Shown here one piece after another: positions 1 through 7,159 of a stretch of 33,457 nt of DNA (position 1 is its first letter; the number at the start of each line of letters is the position of its first letter). The notes beneath the pieces were generated by a model. The model worked only from the letters and a program-made list of their open reading frames with translations. It did no database searches and was not told where the DNA came from. Origin of the DNA: Ruminococcus sp. AF41-9. Lineage in GTDB: Bacteria; Bacillota; Clostridia; Lachnospirales; Lachnospiraceae. Location of the stretch: contig NZ_QUDO01000042.1 of assembly GCF_003477525.1 (NCBI RefSeq), forward strand, positions 1 through 33,457, read 5' to 3'. The translations under genes were made by a program, and so were the position numbers.

Positions 1-156
1 AAACGCTGAAGGCATCTAAGCGTGAAGCCCCCCTTAAGATGAGATATCCCATTCGAAAGAAGTAAACCCCCTTGAAGACGACGAGGTAGATAGGGCAGAG
101 GTGGAAGTGCAGTAATGCATGGAGCTGACTGTTACTAATCGGGTGAGGGCTTGACC
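1..156 (+). rRNA. 23S ribosomal RNA, 3' end (partial)
   Basis: The first ~156 bases match the conserved 3' terminal part of bacterial 23S rRNA, including the stretch around GTTACTAATCGG and the closing GGGCTTGACC. The 5' part lies outside the window; the exact 3' end is estimated from that closing motif. Only 73 bases separate it from the first tRNA, too few for a 5S gene. That spacer holds a small hairpin (AAGGT 211-215 / ACCTT 221-225), perhaps a processing signal. Confidence 0.95.
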
Positions 157-229
157 AAGAATCGCAGGAAGTAATGATTTTCAGGGAATGTCAACATGTA
201 TGTAGTTTTGAAGGTGCGAAACCTTTAAT

Positions 230-303
230 GGCCCAGTGGCTCAGTTGGTTAGAGCGCCGCCCTGTCACGGCGGAGGTCGAGAGTTCGAGTCTCTTCTGGG
301 TCG
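230..303 (+). tRNA. tRNA-Asp (GTC)
   Basis: Full cloverleaf. Acceptor arms 230-236 and 296-302 pair in all seven positions (one G-U), with discriminator G303. The anticodon stem CCGCC/GGCGG encloses loop CTGTCAC, anticodon GTC. No CCA is encoded. First gene of the rRNA-linked tRNA cluster. Confidence 0.97.
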
Positions 304-346
304 TTAGCAATGAGCTAACGAAGTTTAGTAAATTGCATATGGATAT

Positions 347-419
347 GGAATCTTAGCTCAGCTGGGAGAGCATCTGCCTTACAAGCAGAGGGTCATAGGT
401 TCGAGCCCTATAGGTTCCA
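347..419 (+). tRNA. tRNA-Val (TAC)
   Basis: Acceptor arms 347-353 and 412-418 pair fully, discriminator A419. The anticodon stem TCTGC/GCAGA carries loop CTTACAA, anticodon TAC. CCA is not encoded. Confidence 0.97.
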
Positions 420-424
420 TACTT

Positions 425-506
425 GGATGGATTCCCGAGTGGCCAAAGGGGGCAGACTGTAAATCTGTTAGCAACGCTTTCGAAGGTTCGAATCCTTCTC
501 CATCCA
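425..506 (+). tRNA. tRNA-Tyr (GTA)
   Basis: Class II tRNA with a long variable arm. Acceptor arms 425-431 and 499-505 pair fully, discriminator A506. Anticodon loop CTGTAAA gives GTA. Five bases follow tRNA-Val. Confidence 0.97.
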
Positions 507-523
507 CTTAGCTTAACAGCTAA

Positions 524-596
524 GCCGATGTGGCTCAATTGGCAGAGCAGCTGATTTGTAATCAGCAGGTTATCGGTTCGAGTCCGATCATCGGCT
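524..596 (+). tRNA. tRNA-Thr (TGT)
   Basis: Acceptor arms 524-530 and 589-595 pair fully, discriminator T596. The anticodon stem GCTGA/TCAGC encloses TTTGTAA, anticodon TGT. Confidence 0.97.
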
Positions 597-610
597 TTTA
601 AAATTAATAT

Positions 611-684
611 CGCGGGGTGGAGCAGTCTGGAAGCTCGTCGGGCTCATAACCCGAAGGTCATAGGTTCAAATCCTGTCCCCGCTA
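611..684 (+). tRNA. Initiator tRNA-fMet (CAT)
   Basis: The anticodon is CAT, in a stem with three consecutive G-C pairs next to the loop (GGG/CCC), the hallmark of initiator tRNA. The first acceptor position is unpaired (C611 opposite T683), as bacterial initiators require for formylation and exclusion from elongation. The mismatch here is C-U rather than the more usual C-A. Discriminator A684. Confidence 0.95.
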
Positions 685-688
685 CTAT

Positions 689-761
<73 letters not shown>

Positions 762-805
762 TTCACTTTGAAAGATTTCACTTTCAGGTGACAATTTCAT
801 AATAT

Positions 806-878
806 GGAGCATTAGCTCAGTCGGTAGAGCACTTGACTTTTAATCAAGTTGTCCGGGGTTCGAATCCCCGATGCTTCA
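806..878 (+). tRNA. tRNA-Lys (TTT)
   Basis: Acceptor arms 806-812 and 871-877 pair in all seven positions (one G-U), discriminator A878. Anticodon loop CTTTTAA gives TTT. Last gene of the rRNA-tRNA transcript; a terminator starts seven bases later. Confidence 0.97.
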
Positions 879-884
879 CTTTAT

Positions 885-917
885 AACTTCTGTGAGATTT
901 CTCATGGAAGTTTTTTT
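885..917 (+). terminator. Rho-independent terminator of the rRNA/tRNA operon
   Basis: A 12-bp stem (885-896 with 901-912, two G-U pairs) has loop ATTT and runs into a T tract. It directly follows tRNA-Lys and closes the stable-RNA operon. Confidence 0.9.
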
Positions 918-1300
918 GTGCTTATTTTTATGTGTATAGTTGTTAAATATAATCAGGAAGTTATTCCTGCGTTCAGAAGATGGAGTAAAAAGATGAAGAT
1001 GAAGTGAAAGGATGAACTTAAAGAAAAACAGTAAGCACAAAGAGAAAGACAGTAGAAGAATTATAATGTGGAAATACAATAACCATGTGGAAAAAGGAGT
1101 GAAGAAAAAACATCATAAGTGGATAAATATTTTCTGGTTCTAAAGTGGAAATGGTTTTGCATAGAGTATTAGTACCTGATAGCCATAGGAAGTGCGCAGT
1201 CCTGGTGGCCGGACAGGCTGTAAAAATATTGATGCCGTTTATATGGATTGAATATTGACAGTATCTCTGATATGTCATATGCAGAACAGGAGGAGTTTCC
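918..1300. other. Intergenic stretch, no gene supported
   Basis: About 380 A-rich bases. A 43-codon lysine-rich open frame (1012-1143, +) lacks a correctly spaced ribosome binding site and is not called. A small AGGAA/TTCCT hairpin lies near 954-967. No RNA gene recognised. Confidence 0.5.
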
Positions 1301-1606
1301 ATGAAGAATTCGATAAAGAATCTGAAGAATTATTTTCAACTGATCGTGACTGCTGTTACCTGTTTCATGATGGGAATTGTAAAAGAAAGAGACAGTGAAA
1401 CAGAAGAAGCATATGATGGAAGCAGAAACAGAACAGGAAGCAGAGTAAAAAAAGTGGGATTCCTGAGCAGGATATGGAGAACTCTGGGGATGAGCTTCGT
1501 ATGGGAAACTCCGAAGGCTAAGATGATCTCTGATTATCTTGTCAGGGATAAGGGTGCGGATAAAAAGAAAGAACCGGTTTCAGACAGAGAGAGAAAAAGG
1601 ATATGA
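1301..1606 (+). CDS. Small hypothetical protein with one N-terminal hydrophobic segment
   Basis: A 101-codon frame starts at an ATG preceded by a strong Shine-Dalgarno box (AGGAGG, about 1289-1294). Residues ~11-27 (FQLIVTAVTCFMMGIV) form one likely membrane segment. The rest is highly charged and ends in a run of Lys, Asp, Glu and Arg. I do not recognise the family. It lies between the tRNA cluster and the sporulation genes. The stop overlaps an ATG (1603) that opens a 27-codon frame, so a coupled micro-ORF is possible but unproven. Base composition fits its neighbours. The call rests mainly on the binding site, so translation is plausible rather than sure. Confidence 0.4.
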   Translation: MKNSIKNLKNYFQLIVTAVTCFMMGIVKERDSETEEAYDGSRNRTGSRVKKVGFLSRIWRTLGMSFVWETPKAKMISDYLVRDKGADKKKEPVSDRERKRI

Positions 1607-1848
1607 GAAAAAATAAAATTATTTACTGGGATGAGCCACGAATCCAGAACAGGATAAGTAAATCGATATATTTCAATACAGGGTGATCCAGATGAGGAAG
1701 GGTAAGAATAAATGACAAAAGAAAAAGAGAAAATGTATCTTATTGGGTTAATATTGTTTTGAATGAAAGAGGTTTGTTCTAAAGGTTTGCTCTGCTTCGG
1801 AAGATGCCGGAAGCCTGGAATAATGGCACCGGGGCGGAGTGAACCGTC
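1607..1848. other. Intergenic stretch before spoIID
   Basis: Two very short plus-strand frames occur: 1603-1686 (27 codons, ATG overlapping the previous stop) and 1712-1762 (16 codons, preceded by GAGGAAGGG). Neither matches anything I know. Otherwise nothing is seen until the spoIID promoter. Confidence 0.4.
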
Positions 1849-1877
1849 TAATATTCCTGTCTGCGGATTCATATATT
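1849..1877 (+). promoter_or_regulatory. Sigma-E-type sporulation promoter for spoIID
   Basis: TAATATT (1849-1855), a 14-base spacer, then CATATATT (1870-1877) fit the mother-cell sigma-E pattern (ATATT, 14-15 bases, CATACAnT). The start of transcription would lie about 23 bases before the spoIID ATG. spoIID is a sigma-E gene in Bacillus subtilis. Predicted by eye. Confidence 0.6.
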
Positions 1878-1906
1878 AATAAAGAAAAAATTCGGTCAGG
1901 TTATCT

Positions 1907-2758
1907 ATGAAAAAATCTTTTTTTCCTGGTGTGTCAGGAGTCTTAGTTCTGTTTTTAATTCCTTATCTTATGGTAATACTTATGAATGGACTGGATACAG
2001 CACTGCTGAATCGTACATTTAATGTGGAGATGCTGCTGCCGGTCATTGTTGCTTCCGAGATGGGCAGCGAGTATGAGCTGGAAGCAGTAAAAGCCCAGAC
2101 AATTATTGCGAGATCAGAATTTTACAGGAAATTGCAGGAGAAGAAAAATCTTTCTTCTGTTCTTACGCAGATCCGAGAGGAAACAGAGTTCAGAGAAGGT
2201 GAGATTCTGCAGGCACTTATAGAAAACCTGAATTATGAGAAGGCTGTGACAGAAACAGAATCTGAAGTGCTTGCAGTCGATGGGAAATTACAGTTGACTC
2301 CTTATCATGAACTCAGTGCAGGGAGAACAAGAGATGGGGCAGAAGTTTTGCACAGTGAGGAATATGCATATCTCAAATCCGTGGAAAGTGATATGGATAA
2401 GGGGTCAGAGGATTTTCTGAACAGCGTATATATTAACCAGAGTGTACTGCCGGAGAGGCTGGTGATCAAATCCAGGGACAGCGCAGGGTATGTGACAGAG
2501 ATTCTGGCTGACGGGGATATTCTGGAAGGAGAATCTTTTCGCAAAGGCATGGGGCTGTCATCTGCAAATTTTACGATTCAGAAAATAGGAAAAGAAATCC
2601 GTTTTCTGTGTAAAGGGAGAGGACATGGGCTTGGCTTTTCTCAATATGGAGGAAACGAGATGGCGAAGGAAAAGAAATCGGCAGAGAAAATTTTGGAGTT
2701 TTATTTTCCGGAAATGGAACTTGTGGATATTTACCGGGATGTTTTACAATATTTATAA
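1907..2758 (+). CDS. spoIID: Stage II sporulation protein D (SpoIID, peptidoglycan lytic transglycosylase)
   Basis: A 283-residue SpoIID/LytB-family protein, a membrane-anchored murein hydrolase that, with SpoIIP and SpoIIM, drives the engulfing membranes around the forespore. Residues ~9-27 form the membrane anchor. The family signature VASEMGSEYELEAVKAQ starts at residue 49, and Glu51 matches the catalytic acid of SpoIID proteins. The C-terminal signature GRGHGLGFSQYG is followed by MAKE...ILEFYFP. The length is slightly short of the usual 300-350. The binding site before the ATG is weak (GGTCAGG), but a sigma-E-type promoter is correctly placed. spoIIQ follows about 80 bases later, the order known from many Clostridia. 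Confidence 0.92.
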   Translation: MKKSFFPGVSGVLVLFLIPYLMVILMNGLDTALLNRTFNVEMLLPVIVASEMGSEYELEAVKAQTIIARSEFYRKLQEKKNLSSVLTQIREETEFREGEILQALIENLNYEKAVTETESEVLAVDGKLQLTPYHELSAGRTRDGAEVLHSEEYAYLKSVESDMDKGSEDFLNSVYINQSVLPERLVIKSRDSAGYVTEILADGDILEGESFRKGMGLSSANFTIQKIGKEIRFLCKGRGHGLGFSQYGGNEMAKEKKSAEKILEFYFPEMELVDIYRDVLQYL

Positions 2759-2774
2759 AAAATGGTCTGACAGT

Positions 2775-2803
2775 GAATAGATGGACATATTCTGGACACC
2801 CTA
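2775..2803 (+). promoter_or_regulatory. Possible forespore (sigma-F/G-like) promoter for spoIIQ
   Basis: GAATA (2775-2779), 14 bases, then GGACACCCTA (2794-2803) resembles the forespore pattern GyATA...GGnnAnAnTR with one mismatch and a spacer one base short. It lies in the spoIID-spoIIQ gap, and spoIIQ is a sigma-F gene in Bacillus. Weak prediction. Confidence 0.35.
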
Positions 2804-2837
2804 TAGGTATGAAGATGAAAACAGAGGTGAAAGGAAT

Positions 2838-3725
2838 ATGATGAATAACAGAATTACAAGAATCATTGCCAACACAGTTGGTCTGGCTGCTGTAGCTGCA
2901 TTGGGAATTACCGTTTATCAGCTTGGGACTGCTCCGGTTAAGGAGGCGCCGCAGGAACAGACCGAAGAGACACAGCAGGATGAAAACTCCATAGCAGATG
3001 CAGGAACCAGTCAGGTGGAATCTGAAAATCAGCCGCTGCTACAGGAAGATGGTGCAGAAAATACGGAAGAAACATCAGGAGATGGAAGTACGGATACAGA
3101 AAGTTTTGATGAGGAAGATGCAAATGATACATCAGAGAACAGTGACACAAATGACAACAGCAATATTCAGGACAGTAATGTAAGTGAGAACAGCAGCGGC
3201 AGTGAAAGTAATGAAAATACGGAAACAACAAATGTGGAGTCTGCTGTAAGTGATGAGATTGGTGAAACGAAAGATGTATCAGCCTCTGCTGTTAATCTTC
3301 CGGTTGTAAATTTTTCAGAGGACACTTTAATGGAATGGCCGGTAAATGGAAATATTCTGCTGGATTACAGTATGGATCAGACGACTTATTTCCCTACACT
3401 GGATCAGTATAAATTAAGCCCGGCAATTTCTGTAGGTGCGGTTGAGGGAGCACCTGTGGTTGCAGCAGTCAATGGCACAGTCTATTCCGTGGAACAGAAT
3501 GCACAGACAGGAACGACTTTAACCATGGAACTGGGAAACGGTTATCAGGCAGTATATGGCCAGCTTACAGATTTAACTGTTTCTGAAGGAGATACCGTTA
3601 AGAAAGGAACAACGATCGGATACATTGCACAGCCAACCAAATATTACAGTACAGAAGGAACCAATCTTTATTTTGCAATGAGAAAAAATGGCGAACCAAT
3701 TGATCCAATCGAATATCTTCCATAA
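2838..3725 (+). CDS. spoIIQ: SpoIIQ, forespore engulfment/channel protein with degenerate M23 (LytM) domain
   Basis: The ATG at 2838 follows GAGGTGAAAGG and is preferred over an upstream in-frame ATG (2781) that has no binding site and overlaps a possible promoter. Residues ~8-28 form a membrane anchor. Residues ~30-150 are an acidic Ser/Asn/Thr/Glu-rich linker, and ~165-295 are a LytM fold (WPVNGNILLDYSMD ... GYQAVYGQL ... EGTNLYFAMRKNG). The zinc-site positions of active M23 peptidases are changed: the YxHL histidine is Gln and HLHF reads NLYF, so it should be enzymatically dead. In sporulation SpoIIQ binds SpoIIIAH across the intermembrane space to build the feeding channel and help engulfment. 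Its place behind spoIID supports the name; spoIIID, the usual next gene, is absent. Confidence 0.88.
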   Translation: MMNNRITRIIANTVGLAAVAALGITVYQLGTAPVKEAPQEQTEETQQDENSIADAGTSQVESENQPLLQEDGAENTEETSGDGSTDTESFDEEDANDTSENSDTNDNSNIQDSNVSENSSGSESNENTETTNVESAVSDEIGETKDVSASAVNLPVVNFSEDTLMEWPVNGNILLDYSMDQTTYFPTLDQYKLSPAISVGAVEGAPVVAAVNGTVYSVEQNAQTGTTLTMELGNGYQAVYGQLTDLTVSEGDTVKKGTTIGYIAQPTKYYSTEGTNLYFAMRKNGEPIDPIEYLP

Positions 3726-3739
3726 TAACAGATAAACAG

Positions 3740-3798
3740 AACAGAGATATATCTATTACTGCCAAGCAGGCAGGAAGATAGATTTATCTCTGTTTTTT
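3740..3798 (+). terminator. Terminator after spoIIQ
   Basis: AACAGAGATA (3740-3749) pairs with the arm ending in ATCTCTGTT around 3786-3794, followed by a T run. The inner loop contains a second small GCC/GGC stem. Confidence 0.75.
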
Positions 3799-3829
3799 GT
3801 GTGCGAAGGTCCCGGCATTTTGTAATGAT

Positions 3830-3859
3830 TTGCAATGGAAAGTGGATATGTAGTATAAT
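3830..3859 (+). promoter_or_regulatory. Sigma-A promoter of the sucrose regulator gene
   Basis: TTGCAA (3830-3835) and TATAAT (3854-3859) are separated by 18 bases, about 32 bases before the regulator start codon. Confidence 0.7.
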
Positions 3860-3891
3860 TAGCATATCTATTGGAAAGAGGAGTTTTTTGC

Positions 3892-4878
3892 ATGAACATT
3901 AATGAGATTGCCAGACTGGCAGGTGTGTCCAGGGCTACGGTGTCGAGATATTTAAATAATGGCTATGTCAGTGAGGAAAAGAAAAAGGTGATCCGTCAGG
4001 TGATCGAGGAGACAGGATATCAGCCATCTTCTCAGGCACAGATGCTGCGTACAAAAAAGACAAAACTGGTAGGCGTAATTTTGCCAAAGATCAATTCCAA
4101 CACGATCAGCCGTGAAGTTGCCGGAATCAGTGATATTCTTACGAAGAAGGGATACCAGATTATTCTGGCAAATACGAATAATGATATTGAAGAGGAACTG
4201 AAGTATCTGTCATTGTTCAAGGATAATCAGGTGGATGGGGTAATTTTTATTGCGACAATCCTGACGCAGAAGCACAAAAAGATGTTAAAGGAATACAAGG
4301 TTCCGATCGTATTGCTTGGACAGCTTCTGGAAGGGTATCCGTGTATTTATCAGGATGATTATAAGGCAGCAGCCAAACTGACAGAGCAGATGGCAGAAAG
4401 CGGGAAACATTTCGGATATATCACGGTTACAGACCAGGATGAAGCAGTCGGACAGAGAAGAAGAGCGGGCGTAGAAGAAACCTTACAAAAGCTGGAAAAA
4501 GAACTGAAACCGGAATGTGTGAAGTGTGGAGATTTTACGGTGGAGTCAGGGCATCGGATGACAGCAGAACTGTTTCAGGAAAATCCGAACCTTGACACAG
4601 TGATCTGTGCGACAGATACCATGGCGGTAGGTGCAATGACCTGGTTAAAGGAAAACGGATACCGGATTCCGGAAGATGTTCAGGTTGCCGGACTGGGAGA
4701 TGGTTATCTTGGCAAAATCGTGGAGCCGAAGCTGACGACCGTTCATTTCTTTTATAAAACAAGTGGAATGGAAGCAGCATCCATGCTGGTTGACCTGATG
4801 GAATCGGAAGAAACCAAAATATGCAAAGAAATTAAAATGGGATGTGAGCTGGTGTTACGTGAGTCTCACAGACAATGA
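3892..4878 (+). CDS. scrR: LacI-family transcriptional regulator, probable sucrose repressor
   Basis: A 328-residue one-domain-plus-sensor regulator. Residues 1-50 hold the LacI helix-turn-helix and hinge (MNINEIARLAGVSRATVSRY, YQPSSQAQMLRT). Residues ~60-328 form the periplasmic-binding-like effector domain (VGVILPKINSN). The ATG at 3892 is preferred to an in-frame codon 21 bases earlier because it starts the helix-turn-helix and has AAAGAGGAG before it. It lies directly before the sucrose permease and hydrolase genes with the same orientation but its own promoter and terminator, so it most likely represses them and responds to sucrose, sucrose-6-phosphate or fructose. No copy of the operator seen before scrA is visible in its own promoter region. 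The specific effector is inferred from context only. Confidence 0.85.
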   Translation: MNINEIARLAGVSRATVSRYLNNGYVSEEKKKVIRQVIEETGYQPSSQAQMLRTKKTKLVGVILPKINSNTISREVAGISDILTKKGYQIILANTNNDIEEELKYLSLFKDNQVDGVIFIATILTQKHKKMLKEYKVPIVLLGQLLEGYPCIYQDDYKAAAKLTEQMAESGKHFGYITVTDQDEAVGQRRRAGVEETLQKLEKELKPECVKCGDFTVESGHRMTAELFQENPNLDTVICATDTMAVGAMTWLKENGYRIPEDVQVAGLGDGYLGKIVEPKLTTVHFFYKTSGMEAASMLVDLMESEETKICKEIKMGCELVLRESHRQ

Positions 4879-4916
4879 AATACATAAAAGCAGAATAAAC
4901 TGCAGATCAGGAAAAA

Positions 4917-4945
4917 GGGGACAGGGCAAAACTGTTCTCTTTTTT
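4917..4945 (+). terminator. Terminator after scrR
   Basis: GGGGACAG (4917-4924) pairs with CTGTTCTC (4932-4939, two G-U pairs), followed by six T. It separates the regulator transcript from the scrAB transcript. Confidence 0.85.
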
Positions 4946-4993
4946 ATGTATTATATACAAAAAATGCCAGAGATATTTGTGCTAAGTTACATC

Positions 4994-5022
4994 TTTACAA
5001 ATAAAAGGTGGATGGATATAAT
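4994..5022 (+). promoter_or_regulatory. Sigma-A promoter of scrAB
   Basis: TTTACA (4994-4999), a 17-base spacer and TATAAT (5017-5022). Transcription would start near 5029, leaving a leader of about 140 bases that contains both operator-like sites. Confidence 0.75.
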
Positions 5023-5032
5023 GAAATCAACA

Positions 5033-5050
5033 TATGAGAACGATTCCATA
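5033..5050. promoter_or_regulatory. Operator-like site 1 before scrA
   Basis: TATGAGAACGATTCCATA has a central CG and 12 of 18 positions symmetric, typical of LacI/GalR operators. It lies a few bases after the predicted start of transcription and shares its core with the site at 5135. It also matches the CcpA cre consensus with two mismatches, so ScrR and CcpA are both candidates. Confidence 0.6.
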
Positions 5051-5134
5051 TAAAATAAATACAGAGGAACACATAAAACAAAAGAAAAATCTGTTTAAAT
5101 CCGAAAGATATTGAAGGATTTTTAAAAATAAAAA

Positions 5135-5152
5135 TATGGGAACGATAACATA
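5135..5152. promoter_or_regulatory. Operator-like site 2 before scrA
   Basis: TATGGGAACGATAACATA shares 15 of 18 bases with site 1, exactly 102 bases downstream, and ends 18 bases before the scrA start. The spacing is close to ten helical turns, so looping by one repressor tetramer is conceivable. Confidence 0.55.
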
Positions 5153-5170
5153 AATAAGAAGGAGGATATT

Positions 5171-7159
5171 ATGGACTACAGAAAAACAGCGCAGGAAATC
5201 TATGACCATATCGGTAAAAAAGAGAACATTATTTCCGCTGCTCACTGTGCAACCCGTCTTCGTCTGGTAATCGCAGACAATGCGAAGGCTGACAAAGAGT
5301 ATGTGGAGAATATCGATGGCGTCAAAGGTGTTTTCTTTGCGCAGGGACAGATGCAGATCATTCTGGGAACTGGTGTGGTAAATAAAGTTTACGATGAGTT
5401 TATCCAGATTGCCGGTGTTTCAGAAAGCAGTAAGGAGGACCTGAAGAAAGTTGCTGCTTCCAGAGCGAATCCGGTACAGAGACTGATCAAGACACTGGGA
5501 GATATTTTTGTGCCGATCATTCCGGCGATTGTTGCCAGCGGTTTCCTGATGGGTATCATGGAAGCCCTGAACTTCATGGTTAACAATGGTTTCCTGAATA
5601 TTGATACCAGTGGCTCCATCTATACATTTGCACAGCTTTTCAGTAACACAGCGTACACATTCCTGCCAATCCTGATCGCATACAGCGGTGCGAAAGTGTT
5701 TGGTGCAAACCCGTATCTGGGTGCGGTTATCGGTATGATCATGATTCATCCGAACCTGCAGAATGCATGGACCGTTGCAACAGAAGGGGTTCAGGCAACG
5801 CAGAAAGTATGGTTTGGACTTTATTCGATTGATATGGTTGGTTATCAGGGACATGTAATCCCGGTTATCATTGCAGTATGGGTACTTGCACAGATTGAGA
5901 AAAGACTTCATAAAGTTGTACCAGCCATGTTTGACCTGTTTGTGACACCACTTGTCAGTGTATTTGTAACCGGATATCTGACACTGTCCATTATCGGACC
6001 AATCTTTGTAGCAGTGGAGAACGGACTTCTGAACGGTATTCAGTGGCTGATCGCATTACCGTTTGGTATCGGAAGCTGTATCATGGGTGCTTTTTATGCA
6101 CCGACGGTTGTGGCAGGTGTTCATCATATGTACACCATCATTGACCTTGGACAGATTTCCAAATTTGGTGTAACTTACTGGCTGCCACTTGCATCTGCAG
6201 CTAACATCGCACAGGGTGGTGCCACACTGGCGGTTGCACTGAAAACAAAAGATCAGAAGATTAAATCCATGGCTGTGCCGTCAGCAGTGAGTGCCTGCAT
6301 GGGTATCACAGAACCGGCTATCTTTGGTGTGAATCTTCGTTTTGGAAAACCATTTGTTATGGGATGTATCGGCGGAGCAGCAGGTGCGTTGTTTGCTTCC
6401 ATCACAGGACTGGGCGCTACAGGAACTGGCGTTACCGGTATCTTTGGAATCCTGCTCTGCCTGAACAATCCGGTTGCTTACATTCTGATGTTTGTCATTG
6501 CCTTTGGTGTGGCATTTGTGCTTACCTGGATGTTTGGATATAAGGATGCAGCGCAGGCAGGACAGAATGTAAAAGGTGAAGCTGGCAGCAGCTCTGACAA
6601 TAACGTTTCTGAAAAAGCAGAATCTGCAAAAGCAGTGGAAGCATCAGAAACAGCGACAACAACTGTGGCAGCAGATGGTGTATCTGACACAAAATCAGCC
6701 GGTATCCCGGATCTTTACAGTGCATTGACCGGAACTGCAATCCCTCTTTCTCAGGTAAATGATGTAACCTTCGCATCAGAAGTTCTGGGAAAAGGAATCG
6801 CTGTGATTCCGGAAAAAGGTGAAGTAGTTGCACCGTGTGATGCAACTGTTGAGACTGTTTTTGACACAAAGCATGCAGTAGGAATGAGTACAGAAAGCGG
6901 TGTGGAATTACTGATTCACATCGGGATTAATACCGTAGAACTGGGGGGTAAATATTATACAACTCACGTAAAAGACGGAGATCAGGTAAAGAAAGGACAG
7001 CTTCTGGTTTCCTTTGACATGGATAAGATCAAAGAGGCCGGATATGATGTGACTACTCCGCTGATTGTAACAAATTCAGATGACTACAGAGACGTGAAGA
7101 TTCTTCACGAAGGCATGGTAACACCGGAAGATAAAGTATTGGAGATTGTGAAAGAATGA
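5171..7159 (+). CDS. scrA: PTS sucrose-type permease, EIIBCA fusion
   Basis: A 662-residue three-domain glucose-superfamily PTS permease that imports sucrose with phosphorylation to sucrose-6-phosphate. The EIIB domain (1-90) has Cys26 in AAHCATRLR as phospho-acceptor. EIIC (~105-460) has about ten membrane segments and the motif GITEPAIFGVNLRFGKPF. After a linker of ~60 residues rich in Ala, Ser, Glu and Thr, the EIIA domain (~515-662) has His568 and active-site His583 in LLIHIGINTVELGG. All phosphorylation sites are intact, so it needs only general HPr and EI. The start has AAGGAGG just before it. The stop overlaps the next start (ATGA), showing tight coupling with the hydrolase. Sucrose specificity is inferred from the EIIC sequence and the GH32 partner; another beta-fructoside is possible. 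Confidence 0.92.
   Translation: MDYRKTAQEIYDHIGKKENIISAAHCATRLRLVIADNAKADKEYVENIDGVKGVFFAQGQMQIILGTGVVNKVYDEFIQIAGVSESSKEDLKKVAASRANPVQRLIKTLGDIFVPIIPAIVASGFLMGIMEALNFMVNNGFLNIDTSGSIYTFAQLFSNTAYTFLPILIAYSGAKVFGANPYLGAVIGMIMIHPNLQNAWTVATEGVQATQKVWFGLYSIDMVGYQGHVIPVIIAVWVLAQIEKRLHKVVPAMFDLFVTPLVSVFVTGYLTLSIIGPIFVAVENGLLNGIQWLIALPFGIGSCIMGAFYAPTVVAGVHHMYTIIDLGQISKFGVTYWLPLASAANIAQGGATLAVALKTKDQKIKSMAVPSAVSACMGITEPAIFGVNLRFGKPFVMGCIGGAAGALFASITGLGATGTGVTGIFGILLCLNNPVAYILMFVIAFGVAFVLTWMFGYKDAAQAGQNVKGEAGSSSDNNVSEKAESAKAVEASETATTTVAADGVSDTKSAGIPDLYSALTGTAIPLSQVNDVTFASEVLGKGIAVIPEKGEVVAPCDATVETVFDTKHAVGMSTESGVELLIHIGINTVELGGKYYTTHVKDGDQVKKGQLLVSFDMDKIKEAGYDVTTPLIVTNSDDYRDVKILHEGMVTPEDKVLEIVKE

Noticed and set aside
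174..356. Open frame across the tRNA-Asp region (60 codons)
   Set aside because: It reads through a tRNA gene, which explains the openness; no binding site.
1012..1143. 43-codon lysine-rich frame on the plus strand
   Set aside because: ATG directly abuts the only purine-rich run, composition is that of AT/purine-rich spacer, no family match.
1534..1872. 112-codon minus-strand frame over the small gene and spoIID upstream region
   Set aside because: Overlaps the better supported plus-strand gene and the sporulation promoter; serine/proline-rich shadow composition.
5420..5911. 163-codon minus-strand frame inside scrA
   Set aside because: Shadow of a conserved PTS gene; His/Cys/Arg-rich without domain features.
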